Below the pieces are notes generated by a model that saw only the letters and a program-made list of their open reading frames with translations, did not search any database and was not told the origin of the DNA. A stretch of 64,000 nt of DNA, from positions 116,303 through 180,302 of the forward strand of contig NZ_VCAO01000001.1 in NCBI RefSeq assembly GCF_005884405.1. The letters run 5' to 3'. This document shows, one piece after another, positions 35,758 to 44,519 of the stretch. This stretch comes from Qipengyuania marisflavi. GTDB taxonomy: Bacteria; Pseudomonadota; Alphaproteobacteria; Sphingomonadales; Sphingomonadaceae. Every line of letters starts with the position of its first letter. The stretch's first letter is position 1. The position numbers and the translations under genes were made by a program.

Positions 35758-37471
35758 TCGCAGAGCCAGAGTAGCACTCGCCGCGCTGCTGTTGTTCGGA
35801 ATGCCGGGGTGCGCTGACCAAAACGCGGTTCTGAATCAGTATGATAGCGCGCGTGCGGCACTGGATGCGGGGGATCTGGTGGCGGGCGAAGCTGCGCTGC
35901 GGGCGATGTTGGCCGATGGCACCGCGAAACAGGAAATTGCCGCGCTGATGGGCGAGGCTGCGTTGGCATGCGGCGATCTGGCACAAGCGCATGTCTGGCT
36001 GGACCCAGGGGAATTTTCGGTCGCAACGCGCGTTCTTGGATTGCGGATGCAGGGGCGCCTTGCGCTGCGTAAAGGCAATCTGACTGCTGCAGCAAAGGCC
36101 TTTGACCAAGCCTATGTTATCGCGCCAGAAAACCCGGAATTGTGGGTTGATATCGGCCGCTTGCGTTATCGCGGCGGTGAACAATTGCAGGCTGTCGAAG
36201 CAGCTGATCGCGCGGTCGGGTTTGGTCCCCTGAATGCGGAAGCATTGCGGTTCCGCGGCGAATTGGCGCGCGATGCTTTTGGGCCCAACAATGCCGCTCC
36301 CTGGTTCGAGGCAGCATTGGCAACGCGCCCGGATAATTCAGACCTTCGCGATGAACTTGCTGCCACATTGGGCGATGCAGGCAGTGTCAATCAAGCGCTT
36401 GATACTTTGCGAAGCACCCTCCCGAACAGTGCTCGCTCGCTTTATCTGCGCGCGGTCATCGCGGCGCGGGGCGGTAATTATCTGCTCGCCCGCAGTTTGT
36501 TGCAGCGTGCTGGCAGCGCAGGTCGCGGCAGTCCGGCGGCGCGTATGTTGTCGGCAATAATCGATCTGGAGACGGGCAATGTCGCCAGCGCTGCACAGGC
36601 GCTTGATCGGCTGGCGAGCGAACAGCCGGACAATGCGCTGGTCCGCGACCTGCTTGCGCAGGCGCTGCTCAAAAGCGGCCGCGAGGGAGAGTTGGTGCGG
36701 CGGTACAGTACTTTCGCTGCTGGCCCCGCAGGATCGCCCTATCTACGGACCCTTGTGGGACGGGCATATGAGGCAATGGGTCGGCGCGATCTTGCCGCCC
36801 GTTTCCTTGATCTTGCGGCTTTGCGGAACCCCAGCCTGTCTGCCTTGCCAAGCGGCGCAAACAACAAGGGCGTACTGGCGGCACGCGATGCCATCCGCGC
36901 TGCAATAGCTGGGCGCAACACCCGATTGGCGCGGCAGAAGGCGCGCGACCTTGCTAAGCGTTATCCCGGATCGGCGGACGCCTTGGCACTGCTTGGCGAT
37001 GCTGAGTTTGCCAGTGGCAACCGGCGCGCAGCGCGCCGTGCCTATGCCACTTCGGCGCAGGTGCGCCAGCCCTGGGCTTTGACTCTGCGGCGGGTTGCTG
37101 CCGAGCCGGACAGAGCGCGGGCGATCAGTTTGCTGCAAACCTATGTGCGAGGAAACCCGACTGAGGGCGAAGCGCTGGCATTGCTGGCCGATGCCTATGC
37201 TGCCAATGGTGAGTGGCACCGCGCAGCGGATCTGCTCGACGCGGCATTGGTCAACGGGATGGCCCGTGTCCCCTGGGTGTTGGGGGCGCGCAGTGTGGCG
37301 GCACGACAGCTGGGTGATAGCGCGGCGGCGCTCGAATTCGCGCTTGCCGCGCATGATATGCAACCGATGAACGAGGCGGCGATTGCCGCACTGATCGCGG
37401 CGCTTCCCGACGACGAAGCGGACGCCCGCAGCGAGCTTGAAGCCAAGCTCGGCGCCTTGCGGCTGCGTTAG
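35741..37471 (+). CDS. TPR-repeat lipoprotein
   Basis: A 576-residue protein with a lipoprotein signal (lipobox FGMPGC). At least ten TPR-like helical pairs fill the mature part (ARAALDAGDLVAGEAALRAM, then A-x-ALDRLASEQPDNA and others). The ATG at 35741 overlaps prsR by 17 bases and is the only start giving a clean signal peptide. TPR lipoproteins are regular members of PEP-CTERM loci, where they may scaffold polysaccharide export. Large open frames on the opposite strand are composition artefacts. Confidence 0.82.
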   Translation: MTCRRDRRARVALAALLLFGMPGCADQNAVLNQYDSARAALDAGDLVAGEAALRAMLADGTAKQEIAALMGEAALACGDLAQAHVWLDPGEFSVATRVLGLRMQGRLALRKGNLTAAAKAFDQAYVIAPENPELWVDIGRLRYRGGEQLQAVEAADRAVGFGPLNAEALRFRGELARDAFGPNNAAPWFEAALATRPDNSDLRDELAATLGDAGSVNQALDTLRSTLPNSARSLYLRAVIAARGGNYLLARSLLQRAGSAGRGSPAARMLSAIIDLETGNVASAAQALDRLASEQPDNALVRDLLAQALLKSGREGELVRRYSTFAAGPAGSPYLRTLVGRAYEAMGRRDLAARFLDLAALRNPSLSALPSGANNKGVLAARDAIRAAIAGRNTRLARQKARDLAKRYPGSADALALLGDAEFASGNRRAARRAYATSAQVRQPWALTLRRVAAEPDRARAISLLQTYVRGNPTEGEALALLADAYAANGEWHRAADLLDAALVNGMARVPWVLGARSVAARQLGDSAAALEFALAAHDMQPMNEAAIAALIAALPDDEADARSELEAKLGALRLR

Positions 37472-37510
37472 AGCCTCGACAAGCGTGAGGCTGCGCGGCA
37501 GGGGCGCAGT

Positions 37511-38533
37511 ATGGCGCTGCGCACACTATTTGCCGATCCGATGCTGCGGATGCTGGTTGCCGCCGTGCTGCTGGCCGCATTGCTGCCTGCGCGTGGGGAA
37601 GCGCGTGACACGGCTCAGCTGGTCGCGAATGCGGCGGTTTTCCTGCTGTTCCTGCTCAACGGATTGCGCATTGCGCGGCGCGACGTGCTGGCCGGTCTGG
37701 CGAATTGGCGGTTCTTGTTGCCGCTGATCCTGTTTGTATTCGGGGCAATGGCGCTGCTCGGGCTGGGGCTGAATGCATTGAGCGAGCCCCTGCTGCCGCC
37801 CGCGATTGCGCTGGGCTTTCTCTATCTTGGAGCGCTGCCATCGACGGTCCAGTCAGCAACGTCTTACGCCTCGCTTGGCGGGGGCAATCTGGCGCTATCG
37901 GTGGTCAGCGCCGCGCTGCTCAATATCGTGGGGGTGTTCGTCACGGTTCCCGTTTTCCTGTTGCTGGGCGGCAGCGGGCAGGGCGCAGTTGGCAGTGCGG
38001 TAATAGCCAAAATCCTGCTGCTGCTGGTGTTGCCATTCGTGATCGGACAGGCGCTTCAGACCGCGGCGCACAGCTTCACGGCCCGGTATCGCCACAATAT
38101 CGTCTGGGTTGACCGGATGGCGATTGCGATTGCAGTCTATGTCGCGTTTTCCGGAGCTGTGGAGCAGGGTATCTGGACCCGCGTTGCGCCTCAGGCGTGG
38201 GCGGCGCTGCTGGGACTGGTCGCGGTTATGCTGTTGCTGGCGCATGGCGGAGCATGGCTGACAGGCGGTATGCTTGGCCTTCCCCGCGCCGATCGGGTGT
38301 CGTTCCTGTTTGCCGGGGCGCAGAAAAGCGCCGCTGTTGGCGCACCGCTGGCGACCATATTGTTCGCGCCCGAAGCTGCAGGATTTATCGTGGTGCCGCT
38401 GCTGCTGTATCATCTGATCCAGCTGGTGGTCGCAGCGCCGCTGGCTAGTCGTCTGGCGCAGCATCCTGCGGGTGATGGCGATTGTACCGCACCGACCACC
38501 ACAGCGACAGACCGATCAGCACCGCCCCGATAA
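37511..38533 (+). CDS. Bile acid:sodium symporter-family transporter
   Basis: A 340-residue membrane protein with about ten helices in the BASS/SBF_like fold (NA+ symporter family, DUF4137-like group). It has the typical glycine-rich crossover region LSVVSAALLNIVGVFVTVPVF and the C-terminal FAGAQKSAAVGAPLATILF. True bile acids are unlikely in this organism, so an organic anion is expected. The last 89 bases overlap the DUF475 gene on the other strand. Confidence 0.85.
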   Translation: MALRTLFADPMLRMLVAAVLLAALLPARGEARDTAQLVANAAVFLLFLLNGLRIARRDVLAGLANWRFLLPLILFVFGAMALLGLGLNALSEPLLPPAIALGFLYLGALPSTVQSATSYASLGGGNLALSVVSAALLNIVGVFVTVPVFLLLGGSGQGAVGSAVIAKILLLLVLPFVIGQALQTAAHSFTARYRHNIVWVDRMAIAIAVYVAFSGAVEQGIWTRVAPQAWAALLGLVAVMLLLAHGGAWLTGGMLGLPRADRVSFLFAGAQKSAAVGAPLATILFAPEAAGFIVVPLLLYHLIQLVVAAPLASRLAQHPAGDGDCTAPTTTATDRSAPPR

Positions 38534-39509
38534 CCCCGGTGATAGTCTCTGGAATATGGAACCGTGCCGACAGCAGCATAATCGCTGCCAGCGCCAGTAT
38601 CGCCCAGAACGCCCCATGCTCAAGGAAGCGATAGGCCGACAGCGTGCCCCTGCGCACCAGATGGATAGTCATTGAACGCACGAACATCGCACCAATCGAC
38701 AGACCCAGCGCAATCACGATCATGTTGTTGGACAGCGCAAAGGCCCCGATCACACCGTCAAAACTGAAACTGGCGTCCAGCACGTTGAGATACAGAAACC
38801 CGCCCAGTCCGCTGCGCACCGCGGCACCGGCCAACTGTGACGCTGCCTCGCGGCTTTCGAGGATCGAATTGATCCCTTCCACTGCGATAAAGGTCACCAG
38901 CCCCAGCATTCCCGCGATCAGAAATGTCAGCGCGTCTGCGGGCGGTAGCATTGACGAAATGCCCCACAATGCCAGCAACAGCAGTGCAATCTCTGCCGCA
39001 GGGAGCGCGGCAAACTTCGCCAGATGCCTCTCGATCATGCGGATCCAGTGAATGTCTTTCTCGCGGTCGAAGAAGAACTTCAGGCCCACCATCGCCAGGA
39101 ATGCACCGCCGAAGCCGGCAATGCCGACATGCGCCGAGCTGACAATCCGCTCGTATTCCTGCGGATCATTCAGCGACAGATTGATCGCCTCCAATGGTCC
39201 GATGCCTGCGGCAATCGCCACAATGGCCAGCGGGAATACCACCCGCATTCCGAAGACCGCAAAGGCGATGCCCCACGTCAGGAATCGCTTCTGCCAAACT
39301 TCGTCCATGTCCTTCAGCACAGAGGCGTTGATCACAGCATTGTCGAAGCTGAGCGAAATTTCGAGGATCGACAACACGAACACGATCCACAGCAATGATA
39401 ATGTCCCCGCCAGCGTGCCCGTGCTCGACCAGCCATACCAGCCAGCCAGGCCAAGGCAGACCGCCATGAAGGCGAGCGAAAAGCCGTAGTAACGCATGAT
39501 CATAGCCAT
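38445..39509 (-). CDS. DUF475 membrane protein (TerC-like)
   Basis: A 354-residue integral membrane protein with about nine helices. It shows the TerC/DUF475 signature (ILEISLSFDNAVINASVLK and FSFDGVIGAFALSNNMI), in which acidic residues inside helices suggest metal ion transport. The family is linked to tellurium/manganese handling, but its function is not settled. It starts eight bases after panB, so the two are cotranscribed. Its C-terminus overlaps the symporter gene antisense. Confidence 0.88.
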   Translation of the reverse strand: MAMIMRYYGFSLAFMAVCLGLAGWYGWSSTGTLAGTLSLLWIVFVLSILEISLSFDNAVINASVLKDMDEVWQKRFLTWGIAFAVFGMRVVFPLAIVAIAAGIGPLEAINLSLNDPQEYERIVSSAHVGIAGFGGAFLAMVGLKFFFDREKDIHWIRMIERHLAKFAALPAAEIALLLLALWGISSMLPPADALTFLIAGMLGLVTFIAVEGINSILESREAASQLAGAAVRSGLGGFLYLNVLDASFSFDGVIGAFALSNNMIVIALGLSIGAMFVRSMTIHLVRRGTLSAYRFLEHGAFWAILALAAIMLLSARFHIPETITGVIGAVLIGLSLWWSVRYNRHHPQDAAPDD

Positions 39510-39517
39510 CGGGCGGC

Positions 39518-40390
39518 TCAGTCCTTGGGTTGGTAAGTCTGTTCGGGTCCGGGGAAGCTGCGATCACGCACTTCACCGGCATAGCGGGCCACGGTCTTCA
39601 CGATCATCTCGGCGATGTTTTCATACCGCTTCACAAAGCGGGGCACCCGTTCGAACATGCCCAGCATGTCTTCGGTAACCAGCACCTGGCCATCGCATTG
39701 TGCAGAAGCACCAATGCCGATTGTCGGGCATGTCACCGCCTGCGTTGCCGCAATGGCAATCGGTTCGACCACGCCTTCGATGACGATGGCAAAGGCCCCT
39801 GCATCGTCTAGCGCCTTGGCGTCGCTTACAATTTTTTCCGCTTCGGCATCGCTGCGGCCGCGCGCCATATAGCCGCCCAGCACATTAACCGCCTGCGGGG
39901 TAAGGCCGACGTGGCCCATCACAGGGATGCCCCGCTGGGACAGGAAAGCGACCGTTTCGGCCATCGCCTGCCCGCCTTCCAGCTTGACCGCTGCGGCACC
40001 GCTTTGCTTCAGCAGGAAAGCCGCGCTTTCAAACGCCTGTTCCTTCGATGCCTCGTATGAACCGAAGGGCATATCGACCACCACCACAGCGTGATAACTG
40101 CCGCGCACCACGGCGGCGGCGTGGTTGGCCATCATGTCCAGCGTGACCGGAATGGTGGAGGGCAGGCCGTAAATCACCTGTCCCAACGAATCGCCGACCA
40201 GCAACAGATCGCAATGCTCATCCAGCAATTGCGCCTGCCGCGCGGTATAGGCGGTCAGCATCACCAGCGGTTCGTCAGTCCCACCATCAGTCTTGCGCGC
40301 GCGAATCTTTGGCACCGTCAGGCGCTTCATCGGCTGCGGCGTGGGGTTGGCGCGGCTGGTGGAGGTGTCGAGTTGAAAGGTCGTGGACAT
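39518..40390 (-). CDS. panB: 3-methyl-2-oxobutanoate hydroxymethyltransferase
   Basis: First committed enzyme of pantothenate synthesis: it adds a hydroxymethyl group from methylene-THF to 2-oxoisovalerate. The TIM barrel has metal/substrate motifs [53 protein letters not shown] and the catalytic EGVVEPIA. The chosen ATG at 40390 gives 290 residues; a TTG/ATG seven codons upstream exists. Its substrate is the same 2-oxoacid that the 4-8 kb dehydrogenase consumes. Confidence 0.95.
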   Translation of the reverse strand: MSTTFQLDTSTSRANPTPQPMKRLTVPKIRARKTDGGTDEPLVMLTAYTARQAQLLDEHCDLLLVGDSLGQVIYGLPSTIPVTLDMMANHAAAVVRGSYHAVVVVDMPFGSYEASKEQAFESAAFLLKQSGAAAVKLEGGQAMAETVAFLSQRGIPVMGHVGLTPQAVNVLGGYMARGRSDAEAEKIVSDAKALDDAGAFAIVIEGVVEPIAIAATQAVTCPTIGIGASAQCDGQVLVTEDMLGMFERVPRFVKRYENIAEMIVKTVARYAGEVRDRSFPGPEQTYQPKD

Positions 40391-40515
40391 GTGATCGTGC
40401 CTAGCAAGCAAGGGGAATAAGGCAAAGCATAGCTTGGCGCAGGCAGCTGTTTCATGCCAAGACGCCGCTTGATAAAAGCGGTGGAGGGACGCCGCGATGG
40501 GAAGGGATACGATAC

Positions 40516-41946
40516 ATGGTCGCTGTGAGCGGAACCACGGGCGAGGGCTGGTCCTCGCGGTCAGCCTTTATTCTTGCTGCCATTGGCGCAGCGGTCGGTT
40601 TGGGAAATATTTGGCGGTTCCCGACGCTGGCGGGTGAAAGCGGGGGCGGGGCCTTCGTGATTTTTTATATCGGCTGCGTGTTCCTGCTCGGCCTGCCGCT
40701 GGTGCTGTCGGAGATTTTCATTGGCCGGGTTGGCCAGACCGACGCGGTTGGATCGATCCGCCGGGTCGCGGCGCAATCGCAAGCTTCGCCGGCATGGTCG
40801 TTCTTCGGCGGTGTCGGTGCCATCGCGGCGTTTCTGATCCTGTCGTTCTATTCGGTCGTCGCCGGCTGGGTGCTTTATTATGTCGGTGTAATGGGCGGTG
40901 ATCTGCTGCAGGCCATCGGCGATGGAGAGCCTTTCCGCGGAGCATTGGCGGGAGAGAGCAAGGAAATGGTGCAGGGCCGCATGGGTGATCTGTTCGCCAG
41001 CCCGGGCCTGCTGCTTGCCATGCATCTGGTCTTCATGGGTGCAACGTTGTTCATCGTTGCTCGCGGTGTGCACGCTGGCATCGAAAAGGCGGCCACCGTG
41101 CTGATGCCGATGTTCTTCGTGCTGTTGCTGGGCATCACGATCTATGGCGCCATTGTCGGCGACATGGGCGAAACCATCGCTTTCCTGTTCACACCAGACT
41201 GGTCAAAGTTGACCCCGACAGTGATGAACTCGGCGCTGGGTCAAGCGCTGTTCTCGCTCTCGCTGGGCGTGGCGGGGCTGATTACCTATGGATCTTACAT
41301 CAAGGAAGGCAGCGGGCTTGGCCCGACTTCGGCGATGATCGCAATTGCGGATACCAGCGTTGCGCTGATTGCCGGTCTGATGATCTTCCCCATCGTGTTC
41401 GCCGTCGGGCTGGATCCGGCAGCGGGGCCGACGCTGGTGTTCCAGTCACTGCCCTTTGCCTTCCAGTCGATGCCAGCGGGAGCCCTGATCGGCTTCCTGT
41501 TCTTCCTGCTGATTCTGGTTGCTGCCATAACCAGCTCCATCTCGCTGCTGGAGGTTCCGACGGCATACGGCATTGGTGAAAAAGGCTGGAGCCGCGGCAA
41601 GTCGGCGGCAATCTTTGGCGGCGGCGCGTTCGTGATCGGGATTGCCTGCCTGCTGGGCTATAATGTCTGGTCCGATGTGCGTCCGCTGAGCTTCTGGCCG
41701 CTGTTTGCCGACGCCGATATTCTCGACACGATTGACGGGTTTACCGGCAAGATCATGCTGCCGCTGGGCGCATTGCTGACATCGATATTCGTCGGGTGGA
41801 AAGCGGATCGCAATTTGATCCGGACCACAACCGGACTGTCACCGTGGGCATTTGGCCTGTGGCGTTTTCTGATTGCGTGGCTGTGTCCGATTGCAGTGAC
41901 GATTATTCTGGTCACCGGCCTGTTCCCGTCCCTGCTGGGTAGCTGA
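40516..41946 (+). CDS. Sodium-dependent neurotransmitter-type transporter (NSS/SNF family)
   Basis: A 476-residue inner-membrane sodium symporter with about 11 helices. The LeuT-fold first helix is recognisable in [27 protein letters not shown], where the NIWRFP loop helps form the sodium and substrate sites. Tryptophan, leucine or another amino acid are known substrates for bacterial homologues, and the sequence does not pick one. It is monocistronic with a strong terminator. Confidence 0.92.
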   Translation: MVAVSGTTGEGWSSRSAFILAAIGAAVGLGNIWRFPTLAGESGGGAFVIFYIGCVFLLGLPLVLSEIFIGRVGQTDAVGSIRRVAAQSQASPAWSFFGGVGAIAAFLILSFYSVVAGWVLYYVGVMGGDLLQAIGDGEPFRGALAGESKEMVQGRMGDLFASPGLLLAMHLVFMGATLFIVARGVHAGIEKAATVLMPMFFVLLLGITIYGAIVGDMGETIAFLFTPDWSKLTPTVMNSALGQALFSLSLGVAGLITYGSYIKEGSGLGPTSAMIAIADTSVALIAGLMIFPIVFAVGLDPAAGPTLVFQSLPFAFQSMPAGALIGFLFFLLILVAAITSSISLLEVPTAYGIGEKGWSRGKSAAIFGGGAFVIGIACLLGYNVWSDVRPLSFWPLFADADILDTIDGFTGKIMLPLGALLTSIFVGWKADRNLIRTTTGLSPWAFGLWRFLIAWLCPIAVTIILVTGLFPSLLGS

Positions 41947-41952
41947 ATACAG

Positions 41953-41986
41953 AAAGGGCCGCTCCTTTGCATGAGCGGCCCTTTTG
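41953..41986 (+). terminator. Intrinsic terminator of the NSS transporter gene
   Basis: GGGCCGCTC and GAGCGGCCC form a perfect stem with an eight-base loop, followed by TTTTGC. A short A run on the other side makes it possibly bidirectional, but the next minus-strand gene ends 38 bases away. Confidence 0.85.
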
Positions 41987-42024
41987 CTATTGGTCTTGCG
42001 CTGATGGCGCCGTGGTAGAGCGCC

Positions 42025-42510
42025 TTAGAGCGTGGTTTCCTTGACGTGCTGCTTTTCTGCCTCGGGCTCGACATACATGCCCAGCGCCATCTTGGCGGTG
42101 TTCAGCAATCCGATGTCCCCGTCCCAGATCTCGGCAGTGCCCAGATCCATGCGCAGGAACAGAATGTCCGGATCATTCTTGCCTTCGTCGTACCAGGCCT
42201 CGACGAAGTTATTCCAGAACTGGTCGTAGCGTTCCTGACTGGTTTCCTTGACCAGCGTGCCGTTGAAGCGGGCGAACATGTCGTGCCCCTTGCCCTCGTA
42301 AGTGGCAGTAACCGCACCTAGCTTGGCAAATGCGCTCTTGGTATGGGTAAAGAACCAGATCGAGCTGTTGGCATCCTTGTCGAGCTGCGGGCTCATCGGC
42401 ACCGCAGTCGAGGGATCGTCATTGCGCTGGAGAAACAGAAAGGGCGAATCGGCAAGGGCGCGCCAGAACTTTTCCTTGAGGGCTTCAGGATCGGCTTGTT
42501 CGTGTTTCAT
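42025..42510 (-). CDS. PNPOx-like general stress protein
   Basis: A 161-residue protein of the pyridoxamine-5'-phosphate-oxidase-like split barrel, similar to general stress protein 26. Visible signatures are WFFTHTKSAFAKL and DMFARFNGTLVK. Members bind FMN or related cofactors. A clear GGAGAA ribosome site precedes ATG 42510, whereas the open frame continues upstream without support. Activity is not defined by the sequence. Confidence 0.85.
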   Translation of the reverse strand: MKHEQADPEALKEKFWRALADSPFLFLQRNDDPSTAVPMSPQLDKDANSSIWFFTHTKSAFAKLGAVTATYEGKGHDMFARFNGTLVKETSQERYDQFWNNFVEAWYDEGKNDPDILFLRMDLGTAEIWDGDIGLLNTAKMALGMYVEPEAEKQHVKETTL

Positions 42511-42583
42511 CAGGGTTTTCTCCTTCGCATATCCAATGTGCGAAGCAGGATTTCGGTCCCGATTTTTGGCGTTGATTGCGTTT

Positions 42584-42958
42584 TCACCCAGCGTCTGTCG
42601 AGACCGGCGCATCAGACGGCGGTGCATCGTCGGGCAGATCATCCAGTTCAGGATCATATTCTGGATCTATGGGAGTTTCCGGACCGTGCTTCAGTTCCGA
42701 GATTTCGGGAGCTACGGCGCTGGTCTGGCAGACGTTGACCGAGCGCTCGCCCGAGCGCGCGCGTTCCCCCATGACGACCGTGGCGGCATAGCGCGACTGG
42801 TCCATCGCCTCTGGCGTGTTGTTGAACGGCGGGATGATAACCTGACCCGGCACACAGGCGGCGGGCCGATCACGCAAATCGCGCTCAACCTCATCCTGAG
42901 CAATCGCCGGAACAGCAATGCCAGCAGCAATAGTGCCGACCGCGAGCGCAATTTTCAT
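42584..42958 (-). CDS. Small secreted acidic protein
   Basis: A 124-residue protein with a signal peptide (AVGTIAAGIAVPAIAQD, cleavage near AIAQ). The mature part has two cysteines and an acidic Asp/Pro-rich tail (PETPIDPEYDPELDDLPDD). No domain is recognised. Its start overlaps the PilZ gene stop by four bases (ATGA), so the two are coupled. Confidence 0.65.
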   Translation of the reverse strand: MKIALAVGTIAAGIAVPAIAQDEVERDLRDRPAACVPGQVIIPPFNNTPEAMDQSRYAATVVMGERARSGERSVNVCQTSAVAPEISELKHGPETPIDPEYDPELDDLPDDAPPSDAPVSTDAG

Positions 42959-43416
42959 CGAAATATCTCCAGAATTCGGCTGGTCCTGTCAGCATCCGGC
43001 TTGCGGTACGCTGAACCCTGCGCTGAGCTGACAAGCGATGCGCGCCGCGACCGTTTCTGACCCAGCGGGATATTGCTGAAATCGGCGACCGGCCCGGTCG
43101 GTACATCGACTGCCTTCGCTGTCGCCTCGACGACTGATCGCGCAATCTGTCGTTCGAACAATACCCCGCAGCTGGTTTGCTTCACCCAGATGATTTTGCA
43201 GAAATGTTCCTGATCCGACCAGACCAGCAAACCGGATGCGCCTTGTGCGGGCGGCTGATCCAGTTCCAGCCGCGCGCCGGTTTCCGACAGATCGCTCAGC
43301 CGACCAAGCCGATCACCGCCCAGCATCTTGAGCGCTGCTTCGCAATCGACCACCCAGCGCCGTACAGAACGCCGGTCAGTCTCGGGATCAAATGATGTCT
43401 TGTGAAATAGCGCCAC
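42955..43416 (-). CDS. PilZ-domain protein
   Basis: A 153-residue likely cyclic di-GMP receptor. The PilZ c-di-GMP motif is intact: the RxxxR element DRRSVRR near residue 16, and the second motif DLSETGARL (D/N-x-S-x-x-G). The C-terminus beyond about residue 105 is unique, with no known domain. With the GGDEF enzyme at the left of the window, the genome uses c-di-GMP signalling. A small secreted protein is encoded in the same operon. Confidence 0.88.
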   Translation of the reverse strand: MALFHKTSFDPETDRRSVRRWVVDCEAALKMLGGDRLGRLSDLSETGARLELDQPPAQGASGLLVWSDQEHFCKIIWVKQTSCGVLFERQIARSVVEATAKAVDVPTGPVADFSNIPLGQKRSRRASLVSSAQGSAYRKPDADRTSRILEIFR

Positions 43417-43501
43417 CCGAAAGCTCCCGTTCTGCCAATGCGCTTCGGCCTGCAGTGGTTAAGTCGGTGCTTTCGCTAAGGGTTAGCGGCGTCTTAGGGA
43501 C

Positions 43502-43538
43502 AAACAGGACCCGGCACGAAATGCGCCGGGTCCTGTTT
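43502..43538 (-). terminator. Terminator of the alpha-carbonic anhydrase gene
   Basis: A perfect 14-base-pair stem (AAACAGGACCCGGC and GCCGGGTCCTGTTT, nine-base loop) begins three bases after the carbonic anhydrase stop. It is A/T-flanked on both sides, so it can work for either strand. Confidence 0.8.
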
Positions 43539-43540
43539 GA

Positions 43541-44266
43541 TCATTCGGCCGGAGCAACCACCAACCGCGTGCCGATGGGCTGCAGCGAACGGGCACTAGG
43601 CCCCAACTTTGCTTCCATTGCCGCAATCTGTGCGGCACTTGCGGTCATTGGGGTCTGCGCGACGTGCCAGTTCACGCCTTCGCTACACGGAGGGGTTGTC
43701 AGTGAGCCCATATAGCGGAAGATATCGTCATCTTCAGGGATCAGATCGCTGACGTCGAACGCGACTGGCGTGCCTTTGCCCGCAGCCACACCATCGACGA
43801 TAGCGCCAAGTGCGGGATTGGCCGCACCCTCGGCAAACATTACACCGAACACACCCAGCTCACCGGCTTCGGTAGCATGAACGAAATGCGCCACCATCGG
43901 AAAGCGTTTGCCGTTGATGGCATGCTCCGACGGTGTGTGAAAATGTACCTGCAAGAGATTGAATTGCTTGCCACCTGACATCATTCCCATGCCGGCAGCA
44001 AAATCGACCTGCACCTTTTCAGTGCCAAGCACTATTGTACCAGCACCCGTGCCGTAATTCAGAGCAACATCGATGTCGCCGCGCGTGTTGGCGCCCCCCA
44101 AATCGATCGGTGACTGGTTCAATCCGGCATCACACAGCGCGTAATCCGAATTTACCGTGGACCAGCGTTCGGGAGTGGTCCCGTCGCCAAAGTGCCAGTC
44201 TTTCTCTGCGGCGGCCAGCGGCGCGGCGGCCATTGCAACGAGGGCGAGGGATGCGAAATACTTCAT
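43541..44266 (-). CDS. Periplasmic alpha-carbonic anhydrase
   Basis: A 241-residue zinc enzyme that interconverts CO2 and bicarbonate. The signal peptide (LALVAMAAAPLAAAE) places it in the periplasm. The alpha-class marks are visible: the zinc histidines in VHFHTPSEH and a third in VAHFVH, INQSPIDL-type start (LNQSPIDLGG), and YMGSLTTPPCSEGVNW. The start at 44266 (ATG) gives the best signal peptide, and a longer ATG at 44278 exists. It may supply bicarbonate to biosynthesis. Confidence 0.93.
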   Translation of the reverse strand: MKYFASLALVAMAAAPLAAAEKDWHFGDGTTPERWSTVNSDYALCDAGLNQSPIDLGGANTRGDIDVALNYGTGAGTIVLGTEKVQVDFAAGMGMMSGGKQFNLLQVHFHTPSEHAINGKRFPMVAHFVHATEAGELGVFGVMFAEGAANPALGAIVDGVAAGKGTPVAFDVSDLIPEDDDIFRYMGSLTTPPCSEGVNWHVAQTPMTASAAQIAAMEAKLGPSARSLQPIGTRLVVAPAE

Positions 44267-44484
44267 GTCATGCTCCAACAGACGGCCTGCGTTGGATCAT
44301 CGGCTGAAAACCGGGGGCCGATCGCGAAAACCGCGTGATATCTTCACCATCGATGCGAGAATAACGCGCGGGCCGATGGCAGCTGATACGTCCGACATCA
44401 CGAGCATCTGCTCGCCAGAGGGGCCCGGTCCGTGGCCATTTACGCTCAATGTCCCAGAGGGTTCCCGCAACTTAACTTATGATG

Positions 44485-44513
44485 CTGGCAAATCGCAAAA
44501 AAGAACATATAAG
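44485..44513 (+). promoter_or_regulatory. Putative promoter of the radical-SAM/UdgX operon
   Basis: CTGGCA (-35, four of six) and TATAAG (-10) lie 17 bases apart. Initiation would fall about six to seven bases later, at or near the ATG at 44520, so the mRNA may be leaderless. The -10 lies inside the LexA-like site. Confidence 0.45.
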
Positions 44514-44517
44514 GAAC
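44503..44517 (+). promoter_or_regulatory. LexA operator (GAAC-N7-GAAC)
   Basis: GAAC, seven bases, GAAC, the exact reverse complement of GTTC-N7-GTTC, the direct-repeat LexA box known in alphaproteobacteria. It covers the -10 and ribosome-site region of the radical-SAM gene, so LexA binding would block transcription until SOS induction. Confidence 0.7.
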
Positions 44518-44519
44518 GA

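Noticed and set aside
43417..43501. Possible regulatory RNA before the PilZ gene
   Set aside because: A few short self-complementary stretches only; nothing beyond the carbonic anhydrase terminator can be supported.
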